Shown: piece by piece, positions 1 to 7,320 of the stretch
Numbering within the stretch: position 1 is the first letter of the stretch
How the letters are laid out: the number at the start of each line of letters is the position of its first letter
Assembly (NCBI GenBank): GCA_020861205.1
Contig: JAJBSY010000143.1
Location: 1 to 11,252, forward strand
Origin: Deltaproteobacteria bacterium
GTDB taxonomy: Bacteria > Desulfobacterota > Desulfovibrionia > Desulfovibrionales > Desulfovibrionaceae
DNA: 11,252 bases
Reading direction: 5' to 3'
Notes under the pieces: generated by a model
Databases searched by the model: none
What the model was told of the DNA's origin: nothing
What the model saw: the letters and a program-made list of their open reading frames with translations, nothing else
Program-made: the position numbers and the translations under genes

Positions 1-363
1 GAAAAGGCGGTGAACGTCGTCGGCGTGCAGCTTGCCGTCCGGGTTGTCCGCGACGGCGCAGCTCACCCCGGAAAGCCGCGCCGCGCCGCCGCCTTCGTTG
101 ACGAAAACGTGGCTCCGGGCCGCGACGATAAGTTCGTCTCCAGGCCGGGTATGGGCCATGATGGAGGCCTGGTTGCCCATCGTCCCCGTGGGGACGAACA
201 GCGCGGCCTCCTTGCCCAGCATCTCGGCCCCGAGACGCTGCAATTCGTTGACCGTCGGGTCGTCGCCGTAAACGTCGTCGCCGACCGGGGCGCGGCTCAT
301 TGCCTCGCGCATTTCCTCGGTGGGTTCCGTGACCGTGTCGCTGCGCAAATCAATGAGTTTCAT
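1..363 (-). CDS. ltaE: Low-specificity L-threonine aldolase, N-terminal 121 residues (cut by window edge)
   Basis: PLP-dependent cytosolic enzyme that cleaves L-threonine or L-allo-threonine to glycine and acetaldehyde. The visible part starts [15 protein letters not shown], the hallmark opening of this fold-type I aldolase family, followed by [15 protein letters not shown] at about 28-42, the PLP-phosphate loop PTGTMGNQ at 58-65, and His85 in [10 protein letters not shown], where the family has the histidine that stacks on the PLP ring. The catalytic lysine lies beyond the window. The ATG at 363-361 has an AGGGAG ribosome site 6 bases upstream. The gene lies 53 bp downstream of the aminotransferase gene on the same strand, so the two are probably co-transcribed and share glycine/glyoxylate chemistry. 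The frame is open to base 1 with no defect. The low-specificity assignment rests on family resemblance; a beta-eliminating lyase of the same superfamily is less likely. Confidence 0.93.
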   Translation of the reverse strand, partial: MKLIDLRSDTVTEPTEEMREAMSRAPVGDDVYGDDPTVNELQRLGAEMLGKEAALFVPTGTMGNQASIMAHTRPGDELIVAARSHVFVNEGGGAARLSGVSCAVADNPDGKLHADDVHRLF

Positions 364-416
364 GGCGTCTCCCTTGCAGGGGTTCAAGATGTTGCCGGAC
401 CCGAGCCTCGCTTGTC

Positions 417-1577
417 TCACGGCAACCCGTTGATGAGGGCTTTTTCATAGGCCGCCAGGGCCTGTTCCAGGTAATCCCTCATGCCGATATGCCCGCCCAG
501 CGCCCGGAAGGAGGCGGCCGTTGCGTACAACCCGGCGGCGACGTCGGCCAGGTCCACCCAGCCCATGTGCCCGAGGCGGACGACGTGCTCTTTCTGGTGT
601 CCCATGCCCGCGGCCATGACGATGCCGTAGGCTTCGGCCGCATGGGCGAGCAGCGGGCCGGACGTGATGCCGGCGGGCAGCAGAAAGCTGGTAAGCCCCC
701 AGGTGTAGTGCCCCTTGGCCAGAAGCTCGAACCCCATGGCCGCGAGGCCCGTTCTTGCCATGCGGGTGAGTGCCCACTGTTTGCGGAACACGGTCTCCAG
801 ACCGTCCTCGAGCAGCATGAGGAGGCTTTCGTTCAGGCCGTACAGCAGGTTGATGGCCGGGGTGAAGTTGGTCTGGTCTTGCGCGAGCTGGTCCCGTTCC
901 CTGACCAGGTTGAAATAAAAATCGCGGCAGGGGATGCTTTCCGCTTTTTCCCAGGCCTTGGGGGACAAGGCGATGAAGGAGAGGCCCGGGGGGAGCAGAA
1001 GGCCCTTTTGCGAGCCGGTAAGCAGGCAGTCGATGCCCCATTCGTCCATCGGGCAGGGAGAAATGGACACGGCGGAGACGCCGTCCGCGCCCAGCAGGAC
1101 ATTCCGTTTTTTGGCGAGAGCCGCCAGTTCCTTTATGGGATGCATGGCCCCGGTGGAGGTTTCCGAAACCTGGACCAGGATGCCGGAAGCGGCCGGGGTT
1201 GCGTCAAGCAGCGCTTCCACGTCCGATACGGCCGCGCTCTCCCCCCACGGCACGGAAAGCTTCGCGGTGTTGACGTGCAGCGAGTCGCAGATACCGCCCC
1301 AGCGCTCCCCGAATTTGCCGCCCTCAATGGTGATGACCGTCTCCCCGGCGGTGAAGAGGTTCGCCACGGCGGCCGTCATGGCGCCGGAACCCGAAGCGGT
1401 CAGGGTAATGACCGGTTGCGCGGTGCCGAACAGGGTTTGCAGGTTTTCCTGCACCGTATGCATGAGCTGCTTGAAAGAGGGTTTGCGGTGGTGGACCATA
1501 TCGTGCGCCATGGCAAGGCGCACTCTGTCCGGCAGTTGTGTCGGGCCGGGGGTAAGCAGGCGGGTTTTGTGGAGCAT
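417..1577 (-). CDS. Class V aminotransferase, alanine-glyoxylate / serine-glyoxylate type
   Basis: A 386-residue PLP-dependent aminotransferase of the family that includes alanine-glyoxylate, serine-glyoxylate and serine-pyruvate aminotransferases and the so-called 42 kDa soluble hydrogenase subunit. It probably moves an amino group from alanine or serine to glyoxylate, yielding glycine. Visible marks: [10 protein letters not shown] at 7-16, HHRKPSF at 29-35, the PLP-phosphate loop [11 protein letters not shown] at 60-70, Asp165 in GADGVSAVS (pyridine-nitrogen aspartate), Lys191 in [11 protein letters not shown] (Schiff-base lysine), and a C-terminal RLGHMGWV segment. The ATG at 1577-1575 is preferred because an AGAGGA ribosome site sits just upstream and the family starts near this residue; an in-frame ATG at 1628 would add 17 unconserved residues. 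It leads the presumed two-gene unit with the threonine aldolase. The exact amino donor cannot be read from sequence. Confidence 0.92.
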   Translation of the reverse strand: MLHKTRLLTPGPTQLPDRVRLAMAHDMVHHRKPSFKQLMHTVQENLQTLFGTAQPVITLTASGSGAMTAAVANLFTAGETVITIEGGKFGERWGGICDSLHVNTAKLSVPWGESAAVSDVEALLDATPAASGILVQVSETSTGAMHPIKELAALAKKRNVLLGADGVSAVSISPCPMDEWGIDCLLTGSQKGLLLPPGLSFIALSPKAWEKAESIPCRDFYFNLVRERDQLAQDQTNFTPAINLLYGLNESLLMLLEDGLETVFRKQWALTRMARTGLAAMGFELLAKGHYTWGLTSFLLPAGITSGPLLAHAAEAYGIVMAAGMGHQKEHVVRLGHMGWVDLADVAAGLYATAASFRALGGHIGMRDYLEQALAAYEKALINGLP

Positions 1578-1882
1578 GGAGTCCTCTCGCGATGGCCCGT
1601 TAAGGCGGGTCGCTGTCATGTTAAGCAAAGGAAATACCGCAACGCGCCCGTTTCGTCATCCGGAATTTCCCGTTGACTCAGGGGTGTCGCGTCGGACGCT
1701 TCCGGCAAAGGCCGGCGGCTGCCGGGGCGGTACGGGCTTCCACGGTGTTGCGAACGATTGAAGCAGCCACCCCGATCCGACAAATGCCGGACCCGGCGCG
1801 CTTGCTCCAAACGCGGAAATGGCATAACTCCTTTGCGGTCGGCGAAATTGCGGCGAACAGCCCAGCCCGCGGAGGACGGATA
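1578..1882. promoter_or_regulatory. Divergent intergenic region between aminotransferase and methyltransferase genes
   Basis: This 305-bp gap must hold the promoters of the leftward aminotransferase operon and probably of the rightward methyltransferase gene. No convincing sigma-70 promoter stands out. On the minus strand, bases 1638-1625 read GG, ten bases, GC with TTGCT at the second element, which has sigma-54 spacing but a poor upstream element. Two short GC-rich inverted repeats occur: CCGGC/GCCGG at 1702-1715 and GCCGG/CCGGC at 1786-1797. A clear GGAGG at 1871-1875 belongs to the methyltransferase start. I see no gene in it. Confidence 0.4.
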
Positions 1883-2662
1883 ATGGTCTCGATGAAAAAA
1901 CACAATGCGATCATAACGGAAAATTTCGGGTCCCACGCTTCGGCCTACCTGACCAGCGCCACCCATGCCGTCGGGGAAGACCTCGACCGGCTGGGGGCTA
2001 TCCTGCGGGAGTATCCCGAGGCGTCGTTCCTGGACATGGGTTGCGGCGCGGGACATGTTTCCTACGCGGCCGCGCCGCACGTCCGGCGGGTGACGGCCTA
2101 CGACCTGAGCGGACAAATGCTCGAGGTGGTCGCGAAAGCGGCGGAAGAACGGGGCGTAACGAACCTGGAAACCCGGCAGGGGGTCGCCGAATCGCTGCCG
2201 TTCGCCGACGCGTCCTTTGATGTGGTGGCGAGCCGGTATTCCGCCCACCACTGGCACGACATCGGCAAAGGCCTGCGCGAAGCCGCGCGGGTGCTCAAAC
2301 CCGGCGGTCTGTTTATCGCCATCGACGTGGCGTCGCCGGGCTATCCCGTGCTGGACGTGTTCCTCCAAACGGTTGAACTTTTGCGGGACACCTCCCACGT
2401 GCGCGATTACGCGCCGTCGGAATGGCTCGGTTTTATCCAGGAGGCGGGCTTGAGCCTGAAAGACCTGTTCGCCTTCCGGATACGCCATGATTTCGCGGCC
2501 TGGACGGAGCGCATGGCGACGCCGGAGCCGCTGGTTCAGGCCATCCGGGAACTGCAAAAGCGGGCATCCGAAGAGGTGGCCCGTTATTTCGCCTTTGAGG
2601 AAGACGGCTCGTTTTCCGACGACGTCATCATGCTCCAGGCCGTCAAGGGGATGCACCCGTAG
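1883..2662 (+). CDS. Class I SAM-dependent methyltransferase (Methyltransf_11 type, YafE-like)
   Basis: A 259-residue cytosolic Rossmann-fold methyltransferase. Motif I is LDMGCGAGHVS at 50-60 and binds S-adenosylmethionine; the acidic residue ending strand 2 is Asp74 in VTAYDLSGQML; SFDVVASRYSAHHW at 111-124 is motif II, and ARVLKPGGLFIAIDV at 135-149 is motif III. The arrangement resembles E. coli YafE and UbiE/BioC-like small-molecule methyltransferases, but the C-terminal half, which sets substrate choice, is not diagnostic, so the substrate is unknown. The ATG at 1883 is chosen because GGAGG lies 7 bases upstream and conserved sequence begins shortly after; the same frame runs open further upstream to 1673 without family-like sequence. 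It is transcribed away from the aminotransferase and precedes the PstS-like membrane protein gene by 141 bp. Nothing in the sequence ties the two functionally. Confidence 0.9.
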   Translation: MVSMKKHNAIITENFGSHASAYLTSATHAVGEDLDRLGAILREYPEASFLDMGCGAGHVSYAAAPHVRRVTAYDLSGQMLEVVAKAAEERGVTNLETRQGVAESLPFADASFDVVASRYSAHHWHDIGKGLREAARVLKPGGLFIAIDVASPGYPVLDVFLQTVELLRDTSHVRDYAPSEWLGFIQEAGLSLKDLFAFRIRHDFAAWTERMATPEPLVQAIRELQKRASEEVARYFAFEEDGSFSDDVIMLQAVKGMHP

Positions 2663-2701
2663 GGCGCGCCTCAATGTGCTAGACGCTTCGTCAGGCTCGT
2701 C

Positions 2702-2753
2702 CCGCGCGAAGCGCATATAGGTCTTGATACACGTCAGTTCGCGCGGAACGCGC
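2702..2753 (+). repeat. Inverted repeat with two competing GAA-loop hairpins upstream of the PstS-like gene
   Basis: CCGCGCGAA at 2702-2710 is repeated exactly as its reverse complement TTCGCGCGG at 2738-2746, separated by 27 bases. Each arm also lies inside its own small hairpin: GCGC-GAA-GCGC at 2704-2714 and GCGCG-GAA-CGCGC at 2741-2753. The long pairing and the two short ones exclude each other. The element sits 50 bases before the start codon at 2804. It could be a leader switch, a protein site or simply GC-rich chance; function is inference. Confidence 0.45.
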
Positions 2754-2803
2754 TTTCCCTGTATGAAGGCACGTTGCGCCAGCAACAACCCGCGGGAGGT
2801 CGG

Positions 2804-4264
2804 ATGGGAAACACGCCGAAAAACACAAGCGGCCTGCCCTGGTACGGCAAACCCGGCGGCATTCTGTTCATCCAGTGGCTGCGGACCGTCCTCGCCGGCT
2901 TCATCCTCGGGCCGGTCGCGGTCGCGGTGGTCTTGGCGGCTGTTCCCTTTATCTTTGTTGCCATGCCCCTGGCTTTTTTGGCAGGCTGCGGTTTCGGCGC
3001 GCTCAGCGCCACCGGACGGGCCATGCCTCCCGGAGCGGCGGGAAGGTATGTGTTGCCGTTGTGCTTCGCGTGGGTGATGCTCCCGGCGTTTTTTCCGTTT
3101 ATCTTCATCGGGGCATTCAACGGCGCGTCGTTGACGGCGTTCCGCTTTCTTCCCGCCGTGTACATGCTCGGCCTGCTCGCCGGGTTTGTGGCCCGCGAGC
3201 GGCGGCGGCCGGACAAGGTCCGGTTCACCGTGGCGGGCTGGGTCGTCTTTATCGTCCTGGCCATTTTGCCTTTGGTCTTCATAGGGCGCGGGGTGTGGCA
3301 GGATGCCGTCCACGCGGCCAAACGGGGGCACGGGTTCGAGCGGGTAGGCGGGTTTTCCAGCACGGATCTGAAACCGTACGATCCACGGGTTCCCGGCGCG
3401 GTCACCGCGCGCCTTGAGGGGGCATCCTCGTTCGTCATCAGGGGCGCGGACAACCTGCCCGTGCTGGACGGGGCCGAGGCGGCCTTTCCCGTGTACGCGG
3501 CATTCGCGGCGGCCTGTTATCCGGACATGCCGCCGCTGAGTGACGAGGGGGTGCGTTCTTACGACTACCGGGGGTTGGAGGAGGGCCCGCTCCGCTTTAC
3601 CAACACGATTCACGGGTTCAGGCGTCTGGTTTACAGCGACGTGGATATCTTTTTCGGGGCGCGTCCGTCCGAAAGCCACATGCGGTGGGCCGCGGCCAAC
3701 AAGAAAGAGCTGGTCCTGACGCCCATCGGCAGGGAAGCCTTCGTGTTTTTCGTGAACGAGGCTAACCCCGTCAGCGGCCTGTCTTCGCAACAGATCAGAA
3801 ACATATACAGCGGCAAGGTCCGCCAATGGAAGGAGGTCGGCGGCGCGGACGCGGACATCATGGCCTTCCAGCGGCCGAACGATTCCGGCAGCCAGACCGT
3901 CATGCTCCGCTTCATGGGGGACACTGAACTGGAGCCTCCTTTGGCGGACCGGTACGTCGGCGGCATGGGCGGGGTCGTGGAGCGGGCGAGCGAATACCGC
4001 AACGCTCCGTCCGCCATCGGGTACTCCTTCCGCTTTTTCCTGACGGGCCTCGGCGGGCGGCCGCGCATCAAGATGCTGGCCGTGGACGGGGTTTCTCCCA
4101 CCCCGGAAACCATCCGGTCCGGTGCCTACCCGTACGTGGTCAACCTCTACGCGATTTCGGCCAAGAGCAACCCGAATCCGCATATCGGACCGTTCCTGGA
4201 ATGGATGCGCGGCGGGCAGGGGCAGGAATTGGTCGAGAAGGTCGGGTACGTGCGGGCGGAGTAG
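2804..4264 (+). CDS. Polytopic membrane protein with C-terminal PstS-like phosphate-binding-protein domain
   Basis: A 486-residue protein in two parts. Residues 20-162 hold five hydrophobic segments (about 22-41, 44-66, 83-104, 113-131, 142-162). The positive RERRRPDK stretch at 131-138 follows the fourth; by the positive-inside rule the N-terminus is cytoplasmic and the rest periplasmic. Residues about 210-486 form a PstS-like periplasmic binding domain: LPVLDGAEAAFPVY at 218-231, DVDIFFGARPSE at 279-290, NPVSGLSSQQIRNIYSGK at 321-338, and the anion loop QRPNDSGSQT at 356-365, matching the R-x3-S-G-T/S phosphate loop of PstS. It probably senses or captures phosphate or a similar oxyanion at the membrane. 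No pstC, pstA, pstB or phoU lies nearby. The ATG at 2804 has GGAGGT only 3 bases upstream, a short spacing; an in-frame TTG at 2774 is the alternative. Domain identity is firm; ligand and role are inferred. Confidence 0.85.
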   Translation: MGNTPKNTSGLPWYGKPGGILFIQWLRTVLAGFILGPVAVAVVLAAVPFIFVAMPLAFLAGCGFGALSATGRAMPPGAAGRYVLPLCFAWVMLPAFFPFIFIGAFNGASLTAFRFLPAVYMLGLLAGFVARERRRPDKVRFTVAGWVVFIVLAILPLVFIGRGVWQDAVHAAKRGHGFERVGGFSSTDLKPYDPRVPGAVTARLEGASSFVIRGADNLPVLDGAEAAFPVYAAFAAACYPDMPPLSDEGVRSYDYRGLEEGPLRFTNTIHGFRRLVYSDVDIFFGARPSESHMRWAAANKKELVLTPIGREAFVFFVNEANPVSGLSSQQIRNIYSGKVRQWKEVGGADADIMAFQRPNDSGSQTVMLRFMGDTELEPPLADRYVGGMGGVVERASEYRNAPSAIGYSFRFFLTGLGGRPRIKMLAVDGVSPTPETIRSGAYPYVVNLYAISAKSNPNPHIGPFLEWMRGGQGQELVEKVGYVRAE

Positions 4265-4319
4265 CCGTTCGCGATGGTGCCGCCGACATGGGTGAAGGGG
4301 CCGCGTTTTGAGCGATCAT

Positions 4320-4337
4320 GGATATCCTGGGATATCC
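4320..4337. repeat. Tandem palindrome GGATATCC x2
   Basis: The 8-bp palindrome GGATATCC occurs at 4320-4327 and again at 4330-4337, two bases apart, 55 bp after the PstS-like gene stop. It can fold as a short hairpin. It may be part of the transcription end of that gene or chance; no function is claimed. Confidence 0.3.
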
Positions 4338-4370
4338 GGCCTATTGACGTTTTTGAAGGGTGGACAGGGT

Positions 4371-4418
4371 CCGGGAAAGGGGAGGAACTTTTGCAAAAAA
4401 GTTCCTCCCCTTTCCCGG
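4371..4418. terminator. Perfect 22-bp hairpin between convergent genes, likely bidirectional terminator
   Basis: Arms 4371-4392 and 4397-4418 are exact reverse complements (22 of 22), with a GCAA loop at 4393-4396. The right arm ends 2 bases before the polA stop codon at 4421, and the PstS-like gene ends at 4264, so the stem lies where two converging transcripts must stop. Neither side has a classical trailing T-run; the T-rich stretches lie inside the stem (TTTT next to the loop). It is therefore read as a bidirectional terminator or 3'-end stabiliser by position and stem quality, not by a canonical U-tract. The remainder of the 4265-4420 gap holds only the GGATATCC pair. Confidence 0.7.
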
Positions 4419-4420
4419 GC

Positions 4421-7180
4421 TCAATGTGCTTCGTTCCAGTTTTTACCGGTACCCCAGTCCACGGCGAGCGGCACGTCCATGCGTTCGCTTGCGGGCGCGG
4501 CGTTGGCCATGAGTTCGGCCATGCGCTTCCCGGCCTTTTCGGCGTTGGCTTCCGGCACCTCCATGACGAGTTCGTCGTGGATCTGGAGGAGCAGGCGGGC
4601 TTCCAGGTCCGCCAGTGTCTTGTCCCGGCTGATCGCGAGCATGGCGAGCTTGATGATATCCGCGGCGCTCCCCTGGACGCGGGCGTTGATGGCCTGGCGG
4701 CGGGCCTGGGATCTCAGCTGGTTGTTTTCGGACATGATATCCGGGATGTAGCGGCGGCGTCCGGCCATGGTGGTGACGAACCCGCGCTCGCGGGCGTTCC
4801 GCTCCACCGTGTCGTAGAACACGCGCAGCGCGCCGAGCCGTTCGAAATATTTCTCGATGAAGGCCTTGGCCTCTTTGACGGTAATGCCGAGATCCTGGCC
4901 GAGTTTTTGAGGGCCCATGCCGTAGATCAGCCCGAAATTGATGGTCTTTGCGTGGCGGCGGTGATCCGCCTGGACGGAGGCGGGATCGACGTCGAACAGC
5001 AGGGAGGCCGTGCGGCTGTGGATATCCTCGCCTTTCCGGAAGGATTCGGTGAGGATGGGATCCTTGGCGAGGTGGGCGAGAATGCGCAGTTCCACCTGCG
5101 AATAGTCGGCCGAGACCAGGAGTTTGCCCGGTGATGCGACAAAGCAGGCGCGCATACGCGGCCCGAACCGGCCCCGTACCGGGATGTTCTGCAGGTTGGG
5201 GTTGCTGGACGACAACCGGCCCGTGGCCGTCGCCAGCAGGTTGAAGGTGGTGTGGACGCGGTCGTTTTCGTCCGCCAGGCGGGGCAACGGCTCCAGGTAG
5301 GTGGAGCGCAGTTTTTCCAGAACCCGGTACTCAAGGATGGCGTCGACAATAGGATGCTTACCGGTAAGTTTCTCAAGAGACTCCTGGGAGGTGGATGCCG
5401 CGCCTCCCTTTGTCTTGCCGGATTTCGGCAGTTCCAGCCGGGTGAAGAGCACGTCGCCGAGCTGTTGGGATGAACGGATGTTGAAGGGGCCGCCCGCGAG
5501 GTCGTGGATGCGCGTTTCAAGGCGGTCAAGGTCGGCCTGCACATGGTCCAGGAAGTCGGCGAAGGATTTCTTGTCGATGCGCACCCCGGCTTCCTCCATG
5601 TCTTTCAGGACCGGGATAAGGGGCATTTCAAGATTCCGCATGAGGGAATCCTGCTCGGCCGCCGCCAGGCGCGCGGCCAGAACCTCGTGAAGCTTGAGGG
5701 CGAACCGGCCGGGGTCCGCGGCCGGGGGGAGGGAGTCCGCCACCTGCTCGGACCAGCGCCGCATCAGGTGCGGGAAGGAGTAGTCGCGGTCTTCCGGGTT
5801 CAGCAGGTACGCGGCCAGGGAGAGGTCGAAGCAGCGGTCCACCGGAATGCCTTTCCAGGCGGGCTCGGCGGTATACAGGGCTTTGAGGTCCGGGGTGACC
5901 AGCCGTTCGGGGAGGGCGCGGGCGAGATGCCCGGCAAGCGCCGCCGGGTCGCCCGTAAAGAGCGCGGAGGCGTCCGGAACGCTGACCACGAGTCCTTTTT
6001 CATCCTTGCCCGGCATGACGATCGCCACGGCCGCGCCCGCCGTGGCCGGAAGATCACCCACCCCGGCCGCCGCCGGCAAGGCAAGGGAGGACGGGACTTC
6101 GGCGAAATCGAACAGGGTCCCCTGGCCCAACGTCCGGTCCGCGTCCGGCGTGTGGCCCGCATCCGGGGCGGGTGCGTCTTCCGCCGGGGGCGTGTCCCGT
6201 TGCGCTGCGGGACCGGCCGCGCATTCTTCCGGTTTGGCGGAAGCGGAGGCGAGTCTAGGCGGCGTCAGGGTGCCGTCCGGCCGGACAAATCCCGCGCGTT
6301 CCATGGAGGCCAGTTCCCTGGCGAGGGAGCGCAACTCGTATTCCTCGATGATCCGCATGGCAGCGGCCATGTTCATGGGCCGGACCATGATATCCTGTTC
6401 CGTCAGGTCAAGGCAGGTGTCGGTTTTCAGGGTCGTGAGTCGGCGGTAGAGGAAGGCGTCCTCAAGTTTGCCTTCCAGCTTTTTGGCTATCTTGGGTGGC
6501 ACGGCCGCGAACCGGTCGCGGATTTCCTCGAGCGAGGAAAACAGCGCGAAAAGTTCCGTCGCCGTTTTGGGGCCGATGCCGGGAACGCCTGGGATGTTGT
6601 CGCTCGAATCTCCGATGACGGCCTGGTAATCGGGCCAGGAGCAAGGCTCCATCCCGGCTTCTTCCCGAAAAGTTCGCAGGGTGGTGATTTTTTCTTCCTT
6701 TGACCCGGGATCCCACAGGACAACGTTCTCAGCGAGGCATTGCTTGAGATCCTTATCCGCCCCGATGATGACGACGGGCCGTTCCCGGCTGAACCGCGCG
6801 GTGAGCGAGGCGATGCAGTCGTCCGCCTCGCAGCTCTCGGAAACGACAACGGGGAGCCCCAAGGCTTCCAACAACTCCCGCACAGGTTTGAGCTGGGCGA
6901 CCAGCCCTTCCGGGGCCGGGCCGCGCTGGGCCTTGTAGTCGGGGAACAGTTCGTGCCTGAAGTTCGGGCCCTTGCCGTCCATGATGAACAAAAAACGGGA
7001 GGGTTTTTCCTCGCGCAGCAATTTCAGCACGATGCGCGCGGTAATGTATAACGCGTTGGTCGGCATACCGTCGGATCGGGCCATGTTCTGGAACGCGTAA
7101 AAACCCCTGAATATAAACGCCGTTCCGTCCATGAGGAAGAGCGGCTCTTCCGAAAAATTCAGTTTGGTGCGTAAGGCCAT
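4421..7180 (-). CDS. polA: DNA polymerase I with degenerate 3'-5' exonuclease domain
   Basis: A 919-residue polymerase for Okazaki-fragment processing and repair, close to the usual length. The 5' nuclease domain (1-about 300) has the metal-ligand acids Asp18, Asp68, Glu118-Asp120-Asp121, Asp142, Asp144 and the GDSSDNIPGVPGIGPKTA helix-hairpin-helix at 190-207. A Pro/Ala-rich linker (about 305-375) contains QGTLF at 353-357. The central exonuclease-like domain (about 380-510) keeps FDLSLAAYLLNP at 451-462 but lacks the DxE, NxxxD and YxxxD acids, so proofreading is probably absent. The polymerase domain has TATGRLSSSNPNLQNIP at 651-667, motif A SADYSQVELR (Asp692), O-helix RRHAKTINFGLIYG (Arg741 or Arg742, Lys745, Phe749, Tyr753) and motif C QIHDE (His868, Asp869, Glu870). 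The ATG at 7180 has AGGTGA 9 bases upstream. It diverges from the reductase gene and converges on the PstS-like gene. Confidence 0.98.
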   Translation of the reverse strand: MALRTKLNFSEEPLFLMDGTAFIFRGFYAFQNMARSDGMPTNALYITARIVLKLLREEKPSRFLFIMDGKGPNFRHELFPDYKAQRGPAPEGLVAQLKPVRELLEALGLPVVVSESCEADDCIASLTARFSRERPVVIIGADKDLKQCLAENVVLWDPGSKEEKITTLRTFREEAGMEPCSWPDYQAVIGDSSDNIPGVPGIGPKTATELFALFSSLEEIRDRFAAVPPKIAKKLEGKLEDAFLYRRLTTLKTDTCLDLTEQDIMVRPMNMAAAMRIIEEYELRSLARELASMERAGFVRPDGTLTPPRLASASAKPEECAAGPAAQRDTPPAEDAPAPDAGHTPDADRTLGQGTLFDFAEVPSSLALPAAAGVGDLPATAGAAVAIVMPGKDEKGLVVSVPDASALFTGDPAALAGHLARALPERLVTPDLKALYTAEPAWKGIPVDRCFDLSLAAYLLNPEDRDYSFPHLMRRWSEQVADSLPPAADPGRFALKLHEVLAARLAAAEQDSLMRNLEMPLIPVLKDMEEAGVRIDKKSFADFLDHVQADLDRLETRIHDLAGGPFNIRSSQQLGDVLFTRLELPKSGKTKGGAASTSQESLEKLTGKHPIVDAILEYRVLEKLRSTYLEPLPRLADENDRVHTTFNLLATATGRLSSSNPNLQNIPVRGRFGPRMRACFVASPGKLLVSADYSQVELRILAHLAKDPILTESFRKGEDIHSRTASLLFDVDPASVQADHRRHAKTINFGLIYGMGPQKLGQDLGITVKEAKAFIEKYFERLGALRVFYDTVERNARERGFVTTMAGRRRYIPDIMSENNQLRSQARRQAINARVQGSAADIIKLAMLAISRDKTLADLEARLLLQIHDELVMEVPEANAEKAGKRMAELMANAAPASERMDVPLAVDWGTGKNWNEAH

Positions 7181-7234
7181 GATTGTTATTCACCTGAGCC
7201 GGCTTGGGGAAAGCAGGGCCGCGGACGCCCGCTA

Positions 7235-7275
7235 CCGGGGGCGAGCCGTTTACCCCCGGGTGCGCTGACGGGGGG
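7235..7275 (-). repeat. Mutually exclusive GC hairpins in the polA leader
   Basis: CCGGGGG at 7235-7241 pairs with CCCCCGG at 7253-7259 (7 bp, 11-base loop). The same C-run at 7253-7257 can instead pair with the G-run at 7270-7275. If polA is transcribed from the promoter candidate near 7292-7320, both would be in its 5' leader, between 55 and 95 bases before the start codon. This may be regulatory or just GC-rich sequence. Confidence 0.25.
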
Positions 7276-7291
7276 AAACCCGCGCACGATC

Positions 7292-7320
7292 ATTTTTGAA
7301 AGAAAAGCCTTGATAATCAA
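7292..7320 (-). promoter_or_regulatory. Candidate sigma-70 promoter for polA
   Basis: On the minus strand, TTGATT (7320-7315) and AAAAAT (7297-7292) are separated by exactly 17 bases and each match 4 of 6 consensus bases. They lie in the only AT-rich patch upstream of polA, about 112 bases from its start codon. The -35 hexamer is inside the overlapping inverted repeats. Confidence 0.35.

Noticed and set aside
489..1676. Open frame (395 codons) on the plus strand
   Set aside because: Antisense shadow of the aminotransferase gene; composition and lack of motifs argue against coding.
1616..4183. Long open frame (855 codons) on the minus strand
   Set aside because: It lies antisense to the methyltransferase and PstS-like genes, which have clear family motifs. 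Its translation is Arg/His/Gly-rich with no motif, as expected opposite GC-rich codons.
2670..4430. Exact 11-base repeat CTCAATGTGCT at 2670-2680 and 4420-4430
   Set aside because: One copy spans the polA stop codon; several 11-mer matches are expected by chance in 11 kb.
5504..6703. Open frame (399 codons) on the plus strand within polA
   Set aside because: Antisense to intact polA; low-complexity Gly/Arg-rich translation with no family likeness.
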